Assembly: GCA_002440665.1 (NCBI GenBank)
Contig: DJUX01000042.1
Location: forward strand, 38,553 to 102,552
Source of the DNA: Dechloromonas sp. UBA6271
GTDB lineage: Bacteria > Pseudomonadota > Gammaproteobacteria > Burkholderiales > Rhodocyclaceae
DNA: 64,000 bases
Reading direction: 5' to 3'
Numbering within the stretch: position 1 is the first letter of the stretch; each line of letters begins with the position of its first letter. The notes under the pieces were generated by a model. It saw nothing but the letters and a program-made list of their open reading frames with translations. It had not been told where the DNA came from and ran no database searches. Position numbers and translations under genes: made by a program. Below are positions 34,881 through 42,237 of this stretch, in pieces.

Positions 34881-36968
34881 ATGCCGCGCAAGATTCTCGT
34901 CACTTCCGCCCTGCCTTATGCCAACGGCGCCATTCACCTCGGTCACCTGGTCGAATACATCCAGACCGACATCTGGGTGCGCTTCCAGAAGATGGCGGGC
35001 AACGAGTGCTGGTATGTCTGCGCCGACGACACACACGGCACGCCGATCATGCTGCGCGCCGAGAAGGAAGGCATCACGCCGGAACAGCTGATTGCCCGCG
35101 TGCATGGCGAGCACGCCCGTGATTTTTCCGGTTTTCTCGTCGCTTTCGACAATTACCACACGACCCATTCGCAAGAAACCCGCGACTGCGCCAATGACAT
35201 CTACCTGAAGCTGCGTGCCGCCGGGCTGATCGAAACGCGTACCATCGAGCAGTATTTCGACCCGGTCAAGCAACTGTTCCTGCCCGACCGCTTCATCAAG
35301 GGCGAATGCCCCAAGTGCAACGCCAAGGACCAGTACGGCGATAACTGCGAAGTCTGCGGTGCCGCCTACGCGCCGACCGACCTGATCAACCCGTATTCGG
35401 CCGTCTCCGGCGCCAAGCCGGAACTGCGGAGCTCCGAACATTACTTCTTCAAGCTTTCCGACCCACGCTGCGAAGCCTTCCTGCGCCAGTACACCAGCCG
35501 CGACAACGGCGTGTTGCAGCCGGAAGCCGCCAACAAGATGCAGGAATGGCTGGGCGCGCCGGGCGAAAACAAGCTGACCGACTGGGATATTTCGCGCGAC
35601 GCGCCCTACTTCGGCTTCGAGATCCCCGACGCGCCGGGCAAGTATTTCTACGTCTGGCTCGACGCGCCAATCGGCTACATGGGTTCGTTCAAGAACCTGT
35701 GCGGCAAACAGGGGCTCGATTTCGACGAATTCTGGAAGCCCGACGCGCAGACCGAGCTCTATCACTTCATCGGCAAGGACATCCTCTACTTCCACGCGCT
35801 GTTCTGGCCGGCCGAACTGGCCCATGCCGGCTACCGCACGCCGACAAAAATCTTCGCGCACGGCTTCCTGACGGTCGACGGCGCCAAAATGTCGAAATCG
35901 CGCGGCACCTTCATCACCGCCGAAAGTTTCCTGAGCACCGGCCTCAACCCGGAATGGCTGCGCTACTACTACGCCGCCAAGCTGTCGGCGAGCATGGAAG
36001 ACATCGACCTCAACCTCGACGATTTCGTCGCCCGCGTCAATTCCGACCTCGTCGGCAAGTACGTCAATATCGCCAGCCGCTCGGCCGGCTTCATCGCCAA
36101 GCGCTTCAACGGCCAGCTCGCCCCGGCCGACGAAAACCTGCCGGCGCTCAAGGCCATCCAAGACGCCGCCGGGCGCATCGGCGAACTTTACGAAGCGCGC
36201 GAATTCGCCAAGGCCATGCGTGAAATCATGCTGCTGACCGACGCCGCCAACCAGTATGTCGACAGCGTCAAGCCCTGGGAACTGGCCAAGCAGGAGGGCA
36301 AGGAAGTCGAACTGCACGCTGCCTGCTCGAACGCGCTGAACCTGTTCCGTCTGCTGACCGTGCTGCTCAAACCCATCCTGCCGGTCGTCGCCGGCAAGGT
36401 CGAGAAATTCATGAACATCGCGCCGCTGGCGTGGAGCGATAGCCAGAGCCTGCTCGCCGCCGGCCACGCCATCAACGCCTACGAGCACCTGATGACGCGC
36501 GTCGATCCCAAGCTGATCGAGAAGCTGGTCGAGGCCAACCGGGAATCGCTGGCCCCGGCGCCGGAAGCGCAGTCGCCGCAGCGCCACGCCGAGCACCAGC
36601 AGAAGGAGATCAAGCCCGAAGTGGCCGGCAATCTATGCACCATCGACGATTTCATGAAGGTCGACCTGCGCATCGCCCGCATCGCCAATGCCGAACACGT
36701 TGAAGGCGCCGACAAGCTGGTGCGCCTGACGCTTGATGTCGGCGAGGAAAAGACGCGCAACGTCTTCGCCGGCATCAAGGCCGCCTACGACCCGGCGCAA
36801 CTGGTCGGCCGCCTGACGGTGATGGTCGCCAACCTGGCGCCGCGCAAGATGAAGTTCGGCCTCTCGGAAGGCATGGTGCTGGCGGCCTCCGACACCGACG
36901 GCAAGACACCGGGAATCTTCCTGCTGGCGCCGGATGCGGGCGCCCAACCCGGGATGCGTGTCAAGTAG
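34881..36968 (+). CDS. metG: Methionyl-tRNA synthetase
   Basis: A 695-residue class I synthetase charging tRNA-Met. Motifs: ALPYANGAIHLGHLVEY with the HIGH-type HLGH, a zinc knuckle CPKCNAKDQYGDNCEVCG, and the catalytic loop AKMSKSRGTF. The C-terminal 110 residues form a Trbp111-like tRNA-binding domain (DDFMKVDLRIARIANAEHVEGADKLVRLTLDVG), which makes the enzyme a dimer. A strong terminator follows 15 bases after the stop codon. Confidence 0.98.
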   Translation: MPRKILVTSALPYANGAIHLGHLVEYIQTDIWVRFQKMAGNECWYVCADDTHGTPIMLRAEKEGITPEQLIARVHGEHARDFSGFLVAFDNYHTTHSQETRDCANDIYLKLRAAGLIETRTIEQYFDPVKQLFLPDRFIKGECPKCNAKDQYGDNCEVCGAAYAPTDLINPYSAVSGAKPELRSSEHYFFKLSDPRCEAFLRQYTSRDNGVLQPEAANKMQEWLGAPGENKLTDWDISRDAPYFGFEIPDAPGKYFYVWLDAPIGYMGSFKNLCGKQGLDFDEFWKPDAQTELYHFIGKDILYFHALFWPAELAHAGYRTPTKIFAHGFLTVDGAKMSKSRGTFITAESFLSTGLNPEWLRYYYAAKLSASMEDIDLNLDDFVARVNSDLVGKYVNIASRSAGFIAKRFNGQLAPADENLPALKAIQDAAGRIGELYEAREFAKAMREIMLLTDAANQYVDSVKPWELAKQEGKEVELHAACSNALNLFRLLTVLLKPILPVVAGKVEKFMNIAPLAWSDSQSLLAAGHAINAYEHLMTRVDPKLIEKLVEANRESLAPAPEAQSPQRHAEHQQKEIKPEVAGNLCTIDDFMKVDLRIARIANAEHVEGADKLVRLTLDVGEEKTRNVFAGIKAAYDPAQLVGRLTVMVANLAPRKMKFGLSEGMVLAASDTDGKTPGIFLLAPDAGAQPGMRVK

Positions 36969-36981
36969 TCGTGGAAAAAGA

Positions 36982-37010
36982 AATGGCCTGCTCGACAGGC
37001 CATTTTTTAT
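36982..37010 (+). terminator. Rho-independent terminator after metG
   Basis: Stem AATGGCCTG (36982-36990), loop CTCGA, CAGGCCATT (36996-37004), running into TTTTTTATTG. A 9-bp GC-containing stem with a T-tract: a textbook intrinsic terminator. Confidence 0.95.
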
Positions 37011-37369
37011 TGCGTCGCAACAAAACCCGCACCCAAAGCTAAGGTTTTACTTTAACTTCTCCACCCAATCCTGCACCGTGCCGCAAGGTTTCCGAACTAT
37101 CCACAAAATCTGTGGATAAGTCTGTGAATGAATCCTTCAGCTCATCACTAAGTCACCGTGGCACAAGGCTTTTTCTTACCCTGCACGAATCTTGAGCAAG
37201 TAAACAAGCTATTGATTTAATTGATTTTTACGCCATAGAACACAATCTCTGGCAAGATTCGCGAGGAATTCCGGCATACGGTTTTGTCAAGCGAAATCTC
37301 TGTGAGTAAAACCAACCCCGGAATACCGTTTGTCAACCGTTTTTTAGCCTGAATTCACATTTTCTTCGG
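37011..37369. other. 360-base non-coding gap with inverted DnaA-like boxes
   Basis: No gene found on either strand. The stretch is clearly less GC-rich than its surroundings. TATCCACA (37098-37105) and TGTGGATA (37111-37118) form an inverted pair five bases apart, each one base short of or equal to the TTATCCACA DnaA-box consensus (the right one reads TGTGGATAAG). Runs of A/T at about 37195-37235 follow. It could be a DnaA-titration site, a leader region for the flavoprotein gene, or only a hairpin. No dnaA, dnaN or gyrB is nearby, so it is not a typical oriC. Confidence 0.5.
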
Positions 37370-38638
37370 ATGAAACGCAGAACCTTCCTCGCCACCACCC
37401 TCGGCCTCTGCACGACGCTATCCCTGGCACGGGCTAGCGGGGCAGGAGGCCGCGTCGTCGTGGTCGGCGGCGGCTGGGGCGGGCTGGCTACGGCGCGCCA
37501 CCTGCGCGAGATGGCGCCGCAACTCGACGTCGTCCTGATCGACCGCCAGCCCGAATTCTGGTCGCAACCGCTGTCCAACCGCTGGCTGGTCGGCCTCGCT
37601 CGAAGCGAATGGCTCAAGCACGACTACCGGCAGGCAGCGCAGCGCTTCGGCTACCGCTTCGTCGCCGCGGAAGTCAAGGGCATCGACCGTTCGTCACGCG
37701 AAGTCGTGACTTCCGCCGGTAGGTTCGCCTACGACTGGCTGGTACTGGCACCCGGCATCCGCGAGGATTTTTCGGCCTGGTACGGGGTCGACCGCGACAG
37801 CGCCGCCTATACCCGCCAACACTTTCCATCGGCCTTCCCGGCCGGCCGCGACCATCTGGCGCTGAAGGCCAAGCTGGAGGCCTTCCGCGGCGGCGAACTG
37901 GTCATGACCATCCCGCCAATGCCCTACCGCTGCCCGCCGGCGCCCTACGAACGGGCCGGGCTGATCGCCTGGTGGCTGAAGACGCGCAACATCAAAGGGC
38001 GCCTTATCGTCCTCGACCCCAATCTGCCGGCGCTCAGCTTCGACCGCATTTTCCGCGACAGCTATCGCGACCAGATCACCTACCTGCCGCAGGCTGCGGT
38101 CAAGTCGGTCGATCCTTTCAAGCGACGCATCGTCACCGATTTCGACACCATCGACTTCGCCGACGCCATCCTGATGCCGCCGCAACAGGCCGCCGACCTC
38201 GCCTGGGACAGCGGACTGATCGGCAAGACGGCGGACGGCAAGCCCAGCGGCTGGGCGGCCGCCGATCCGGTCACGCTGCAGGCCGCAAGCGACGAGCGCA
38301 TCTTTCTGGTCGGCGACGTTCTCGACAAGGTTTCGCCGCTGTTCGGTCAATACCCGAAGACCGGCCAGTTGGCGGCGCGCCTCGGGCGCATCGCCGCCAC
38401 GCAAATTGCCGCCCGGGCGGCGGGCACGACAGCGGAACAGTTGCTGCCGGACAGTACCTGCTACGTCATCAACCGGCCCGAACCGAAGGAAATGACGCGC
38501 ATCGAAACCGTTTACCGCTTTCGCGGCGACGGGGTGATCCAGCAGACCGTCCGTCAACAGTATGACCCGCAGGCCGGCGATGCCGATCTCGACTGGGCAC
38601 GCCTCCAGTTCAAGGAATTGCTGGGCAGCACCGGTTGA
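37370..38638 (+). CDS. FccB-like FAD-dependent sulfide dehydrogenase flavoprotein
   Basis: A 422-residue flavoprotein with a Tat-type leader (MKRRTFLATTLGLCTTLSLA), so it is probably exported folded with FAD. The dinucleotide fold opens VVVVGGGWGGLATARHLRE. The central YRCPPAPYERAGLIAWWLK and the late STCYVINRP segments supply two Cys placed like the redox-active disulfide pair of flavocytochrome c sulfide dehydrogenase FccB. It would oxidise sulfide or polysulfide in the periplasm. The haem partner FccA is not in the window. Its ribosome site is weak. Confidence 0.8.
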   Translation: MKRRTFLATTLGLCTTLSLARASGAGGRVVVVGGGWGGLATARHLREMAPQLDVVLIDRQPEFWSQPLSNRWLVGLARSEWLKHDYRQAAQRFGYRFVAAEVKGIDRSSREVVTSAGRFAYDWLVLAPGIREDFSAWYGVDRDSAAYTRQHFPSAFPAGRDHLALKAKLEAFRGGELVMTIPPMPYRCPPAPYERAGLIAWWLKTRNIKGRLIVLDPNLPALSFDRIFRDSYRDQITYLPQAAVKSVDPFKRRIVTDFDTIDFADAILMPPQQAADLAWDSGLIGKTADGKPSGWAAADPVTLQAASDERIFLVGDVLDKVSPLFGQYPKTGQLAARLGRIAATQIAARAAGTTAEQLLPDSTCYVINRPEPKEMTRIETVYRFRGDGVIQQTVRQQYDPQAGDADLDWARLQFKELLGSTG

Positions 38639-38656
38639 CCGGCGCGAAGCCGTGGC

Positions 38657-39160
38657 TCAGTGGCGGGCCCAGATACTGGTCGAACCGTCTGGCTTGACCA
38701 GCAGAGTATTGAACAGTTCGCGCCGCACCTCGCGCTCGCCGCTGGTGTTGTCGAGCATGGTGCACGCCGTTTCGCAGGTCGGATTCGACAACTCCCGGCC
38801 CGGCGCCCCGCGCGGCAAGCCGGGCACGGCGATGCCGCGCGCCTTCGGCTTGTCGCGCAGCAGTTCGTGTATATCTTCGGCATAGGCGTGGCCTTCAACG
38901 AAATAGCCCCCGACCACCGCCGTATGGACCGATTCGACAGCGGCCGGCACCTTCAGCCGTTTCTTGACCGCCGCCATGTCCGCCGTTTCCTTGTAAACGA
39001 CGCGGAAGCCGCGGTCGGCCAGGTAACTGCCCCAGTCGATACACGCCAGACAAGGCGAGGGCATGTAGATTTCGACCAGCGGCAGCGTATCGGCAGCGCG
39101 TGTGTATGGCGACAGCAGGCAAGCGCAGGCAGCGAGAAAAACCAGAAGGGAGCGCATCAT
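38657..39160 (-). CDS. DUF411 periplasmic protein (CopG-like metal-binding)
   Basis: A 167-residue secreted protein with a signal peptide (MMRSLLVFLAACACLLSPYTRAA). It has the DUF411 core: EIYMPSPCLACIDWGSYLADRGFRVVYKE, LKVPAAVESVHTAVVGGYFVEGHAYAEDI and RGIAVPGLPRGAPG. The usual CGCC-type motif is reduced to C-x2-C (PCLACIDW). Family members are linked to copper or other metal handling. A C-terminal extension has two further Cys (NPTCETACTML). It is convergent with the flavoprotein gene 18 bases away. The ATG pair at 39157-39160 was chosen to open the signal peptide. Confidence 0.8.
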   Translation of the reverse strand: MMRSLLVFLAACACLLSPYTRAADTLPLVEIYMPSPCLACIDWGSYLADRGFRVVYKETADMAAVKKRLKVPAAVESVHTAVVGGYFVEGHAYAEDIHELLRDKPKARGIAVPGLPRGAPGRELSNPTCETACTMLDNTSGEREVRRELFNTLLVKPDGSTSIWARH

Positions 39161-39210
39161 GGCGGCAGGTGTTCGGGCAAAATAGGGACCGATCATTATA
39201 AGGCCCGCCC

Positions 39211-39546
39211 ATGTTCTCCACGACCCGCGCCCCCCGCCCCCGCCTGACCGGCCGCATCTTCGGCTACGCCATGATCGACGTGTTCGGCCTCACCTGTGTC
39301 GGCATCGGCGCCAGCTGGTTCGCCGCCGGCAAGGGCGCCATTTTGACCAACTTCCCGTCGTCGACCGCGGAAGCCGTCGCCTGCACGCTCGGCGGCATCG
39401 TGATAATGATCTGGTCGGTGTCGCGCATCCTGCGCGAAATTGCCAAGCAGGCGCCGGAAATGCAGGCCAAGTACGATGCCTACATTGCCGTCCATCACCC
39501 GGACAAGGTCCGGCCAAAACCCGACGACAAAGGGCAACAGCCCTAG
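39211..39546 (+). CDS. Small membrane protein of unknown function
   Basis: A 111-residue protein with two hydrophobic helices (about residues 18-40 and 55-75) and a charged C-terminal tail ending KVRPKPDDKGQQP. No family was recognised. It is divergent from the DUF411 gene with about 50 bases between. Its stop codon overlaps the stop of the convergent ribbon-helix-helix gene: both use the palindrome CTAG at 39543-39546. Codon use is normal for the genome, supporting a real gene. Confidence 0.65.
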   Translation: MFSTTRAPRPRLTGRIFGYAMIDVFGLTCVGIGASWFAAGKGAILTNFPSSTAEAVACTLGGIVIMIWSVSRILREIAKQAPEMQAKYDAYIAVHHPDKVRPKPDDKGQQP

Positions 39547-39737
39547 TCGCCGCCCTTGGCGGCCAGCTTGAGCCATTCCGGCAGCTCACGCCCGCCGGCA
39601 TTGTCGATGATGTACTGACGCACCAGCCTGCGCACCACCTGTGACGGGGTGAGGTCGTTGGCTATGCAGATTTCCTCAAATATCTGTTTCTTGTCCGGAT
39701 CGATCAGGATCGTCAGACGCGCGGTCCGCTTTTCCAT
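39543..39737 (-). CDS. Ribbon-helix-helix DNA-binding regulator
   Basis: A 64-residue protein with a CopG/Arc-like fold: RTARLTILIDPDKKQIFEEICIANDLTPSQVVRRLVRQYI, beta strand then two helices. Start 39737 has GGGAG upstream. It is divergent from the SulP transporter gene. Upstream of it an inverted repeat and an 11-base-period direct repeat (39767-39789) abut the -35 box of the SulP promoter, so it may repress that promoter and its own. Target and ligand are unproven. No toxin gene adjoins it. Confidence 0.8.
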   Translation of the reverse strand: MEKRTARLTILIDPDKKQIFEEICIANDLTPSQVVRRLVRQYIIDNAGGRELPEWLKLAAKGGD

Positions 39738-39766
39738 GGCTGAAACTCCCTGCATTCGCGATGAAA

Positions 39767-39789
39767 TCATATTAACATATGATTAACAT
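39767..39789. promoter_or_regulatory. Candidate operator for the ribbon-helix-helix protein
   Basis: TCATAT-TAAC-ATATGA is a perfect inverted repeat (39767-39782). ATTAACAT occurs twice in direct orientation at 39771 and 39782, 11 bases apart, about one helical turn. Spacing and position between the divergent regulator and transporter genes fit tandem ribbon-helix-helix binding. The second repeat overlaps the SulP -35 box by one base. Confidence 0.5.
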
Positions 39790-39816
39790 TGACGAATAAT
39801 CTAAGACACATATAAT
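39789..39816 (+). promoter_or_regulatory. Sigma70-type promoter of the SulP transporter gene
   Basis: -35 TTGACG (39789-39794), 16-base spacer, -10 TATAAT (39811-39816), a near-consensus pair. It lies 28 bases before the SulP start codon at 39844 and faces it. Such a good promoter is unusual in this GC-rich window, and implies strong expression when not repressed. Confidence 0.8.
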
Positions 39817-39843
39817 CCTACGCTTATCCTCCGAGCGTGCGCC

Positions 39844-41535
39844 ATGAAGATCGCCTTCCATCCCAAGCTGCTGGACTGCCTGCCCACCTACAACCGCGCA
39901 CAGTTCGGCAAGGATCTCGCTTCGGGCATCACTGTCGGCGTCCTCGCCCTGCCGCTGGCCATGGCCTTCGCCATCGCCTCCGGCGTTTCGCCCGCAGCGG
40001 GCATCTGGACCGCCATCGTCGCCGGCCTCATCACCTCGCTATTCGGCGGCTCGCGCGTGCAGATCGGTGGCCCGACCGGCGCCTTCATCCCGATCATCTA
40101 TGGCATCGTCGCCATGCACGGCTTCGCCAACCTGATGGGCGCCACCATGCTGGCGGGCATCTTTCTGCTGGCCATGGGCATCGCCCGCATGGGACAACTG
40201 ATCCGCTTCATTCCGGTCACCGTCGTCATCGGCTTCACCAACGGCATCGCCGTCGTCATCTTCCTCGCCCAGCTCAAGGATTTCTTCGGGCTGCAGATCG
40301 ACAACCTGCCGGCCGAATTCTTTGCCCGCATCAAGACGCTGGCCGCTAACGCCCATACTGTCGACCTGCCGACGCTGGCACTGGCCACCGCCTGCTTTTT
40401 CTTCCTGCTCTCCTACAACCGGCTGGCGCAGCGCTTCGCCCTGCTGCGCCGGGCGCCCGGCCCGCTCGTGGTGCTGATCGTCGGCACCCTCGTTGCCTTC
40501 GTCTTCGACCTGCCGGTCGAAACCATCGGCAGCCGCTTCAACGGCATTCCGCAGGAACTGCCGAATTTCGGCCTGCCCAGCCTGTCGGTGCACGACTTCG
40601 GCAAGCTGATCTCGCCGGCCATCACCATCGCCCTGCTCGGCGCCATCGAATCGCTACTCTCGGCGCGCGTCGCCGACAGCCAGATCGACGACCGCCACGA
40701 CCCCAACCAGGAGCTGATCGCGCAAGGTCTGGCCAACATCGCCGCCCCATTGTTCGGCGGCTTCGCGGCGACCGGCGCCATCGCCCGCACCTCCACCAAC
40801 GTCAAGAGCGGAGGGCGCACACCGATCGCCGGCATCATCCACGCCGTCGTGCTGCTCGGCATCGTGCTGATCGCCGCCCCGCTGGCTTCGTACGTGCCGC
40901 TCGCCACGCTGTCGGCGATCGTCATGGTGGTTGCGGTCAACATGGGCGAATGGCACGAATTCATGGAGTTGCGCCGTTTCTCGTACAACTACCGGATCAT
41001 CCTGCTCGTCACCTTCTTCGTCACCGTCGTCTTCGACCTGACCATCGCCGTCGAGCTCGGCATGGTGCTGGCCAGCCTGTTCTTCATTTACCGCATGTCG
41101 GAACTGACCCGCATCGAACGCCTGGCGCTCGCCGAAGAGGCCGACGAGCCGCAATTCCTTTACCCGGATGGCACCATGCGTGTCGCCGCCTGGCAGTTGT
41201 TCGGTTCGCTGTTCTTCGGCGCGGTGAACAAACTGGAAGAACTGCTCGACCCGCGCGAAGGGCACCCGGAAGTCGTCATCCTCGACATGGCGCGGCTGAT
41301 CCAGCTCGACACCACCGGCCTCGAAGGCCTGGAAAACCTGCTCGACAAGCTGAAGAAGCGCGGCTGCGCGCTGATCGTCTCCGGCCTCAATTCGCAGCCC
41401 GGCTCCTTGCTCTATCGTTCCGGCTTCATCGATCATCTCGGCGACGACAACGTCTGCCCCGATCTCTCCGGCGCGCTCAAGCGCGCCTACATCCTGCTGC
41501 CCAACCTGATGGGCGGCAGTGACGAAGATTACTGA
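39844..41535 (+). CDS. SulP-family (SLC26-like) anion transporter with STAS domain
   Basis: A 563-residue inner-membrane transporter. About twelve helices carry the SulP signature near the start (ITVGVLALPLAMAFAIASGVSPAAGIWTAIVAG), the LFGGSRVQIGGPTGAFIPIIY block and GGFAATGAIARTSTNVKSGGRTPIAGI. Residues about 440-550 form a STAS domain (PEVVILDMARLIQLDTTGLEGLENLL). Known substrates in the family include sulfate, bicarbonate, dicarboxylates and molybdate; it is not possible to choose here. Given the inorganic-carbon genes at the end of this window, bicarbonate is an option. A consensus-like promoter lies upstream and yjdM follows after 12 bases. Confidence 0.93.
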   Translation: MKIAFHPKLLDCLPTYNRAQFGKDLASGITVGVLALPLAMAFAIASGVSPAAGIWTAIVAGLITSLFGGSRVQIGGPTGAFIPIIYGIVAMHGFANLMGATMLAGIFLLAMGIARMGQLIRFIPVTVVIGFTNGIAVVIFLAQLKDFFGLQIDNLPAEFFARIKTLAANAHTVDLPTLALATACFFFLLSYNRLAQRFALLRRAPGPLVVLIVGTLVAFVFDLPVETIGSRFNGIPQELPNFGLPSLSVHDFGKLISPAITIALLGAIESLLSARVADSQIDDRHDPNQELIAQGLANIAAPLFGGFAATGAIARTSTNVKSGGRTPIAGIIHAVVLLGIVLIAAPLASYVPLATLSAIVMVVAVNMGEWHEFMELRRFSYNYRIILLVTFFVTVVFDLTIAVELGMVLASLFFIYRMSELTRIERLALAEEADEPQFLYPDGTMRVAAWQLFGSLFFGAVNKLEELLDPREGHPEVVILDMARLIQLDTTGLEGLENLLDKLKKRGCALIVSGLNSQPGSLLYRSGFIDHLGDDNVCPDLSGALKRAYILLPNLMGGSDEDY

Positions 41536-41547
41536 AAAGGAAAATCC

Positions 41548-41889
41548 ATGAGCGCTTTGCCCAAATGCCCGAAATGCAGTTCGGAATACACCTATGAAGA
41601 CGGCAGCATGTACGTGTGCCCCGAATGCGCGCACGAATGGAGCAAGGATGCGGCCGCCGACAGCGCCGAGCAGAAACGGGTGTGGCGTGACGCCAACGGC
41701 AACGAACTGCAGGACGGCGACTCGGTCACGGTGATCAAGGACCTCAAGGTCAAGGGCTCGTCGGCGGTCGTCAAGGTCGGCACCAAGGTCAAGAACATCC
41801 GCCTCGTCGACGGCGACCATGACATCGACTGCAAGATCGACGGCATCGGCGCCATGCAACTGAAGTCGGAATTCGTGAAGAAGGCTTGA
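41548..41889 (+). CDS. yjdM: Zinc-ribbon protein of the YjdM (PhnA) family
   Basis: A 113-residue protein. An N-terminal zinc ribbon has CPKCSSEYTYEDGSMYVCPECAHEW, two CxxC pairs. The C-terminal SH3-like barrel reads ANGNELQDGDSVTVIKDLKVKGSSAVVKVGTKVKNIRLVDGDHDIDCKIDGIGAM. Once called alkylphosphonate utilisation protein PhnA, the family has no proven phosphonate role. An AAAAGGAAAATCC leader precedes the ATG. It is probably in one transcript with the SulP gene. It ends where a decayed cytochrome gene begins. Confidence 0.93.
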   Translation: MSALPKCPKCSSEYTYEDGSMYVCPECAHEWSKDAAADSAEQKRVWRDANGNELQDGDSVTVIKDLKVKGSSAVVKVGTKVKNIRLVDGDHDIDCKIDGIGAMQLKSEFVKKA

Positions 41890-42156
41890 GCGAGCGCCTC
41901 TACATCTACAAGCGCTATGAGCGGTTCTGGCACTGCTCGCCGTGCGCCTCTAATCGTCATCATGATGCTCACCGGCTTCAAGGCTCATGGCAGCTAAACG
42001 CTGCTCGGCTCAGCTTATCTGCCCTCACCGTCTTCTGGCGATTCACCACCGACGAATGGCGGCAATGCCTGCCCTCGCTGAAAAACGTGGGCGCGATGGT
42101 CAACAATTACACCAACGGCATCTTCACCAACGCGCCCCACCCGTCCATGATTACCG
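41886..42156 (+). pseudogene. Decayed cytochrome b/b6-type membrane subunit gene
   Basis: The translation begins SERLYIYKRYERFWHC, then loses homology in that frame. The next frame supplies LIVIMMLTGFKAHGS and a stop. The first frame resumes with LTVFWRFTTDEWRQCLPSLKNVGAMV and YTNGIFTNAPHPS. These pieces in order match the start of thiosulfate-reductase-type cytochrome b proteins (RLYIYKRYERFWHW...LMLTGFEIHGS...FTTGEWRQY). At least two frameshifts plus loss of the C-terminal half show it is dead. The longer open frame continuing past 42160 covers the antisense of the sigma54 regulator and is not coding. The remnant overlaps the yjdM stop by 4 bases. Confidence 0.75.
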
Positions 42157-42237
42157 GCTGGGAAGAAGCGGAAGAAACGCACTGCTGCCCTCTCCATGGC
42201 GGCGTCCATGACACGTTGCGCGGCTTGCTACGCCCGT

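Noticed and set aside
33666..36596. Apparent 976-codon minus-strand gene covering apbC
   Set aside because: The N-terminal part is antisense of metG; apbC starts at 34757 with a ribosome site.
37011..37369. Chromosome origin
   Set aside because: Only two DnaA-like boxes and no dnaA, dnaN, gyrB, rpmH or parAB genes nearby.
39543..39737. Antitoxin of a toxin-antitoxin pair
   Set aside because: Ribbon-helix-helix fold fits, but the neighbouring gene is a convergent membrane protein and no toxin is adjacent.
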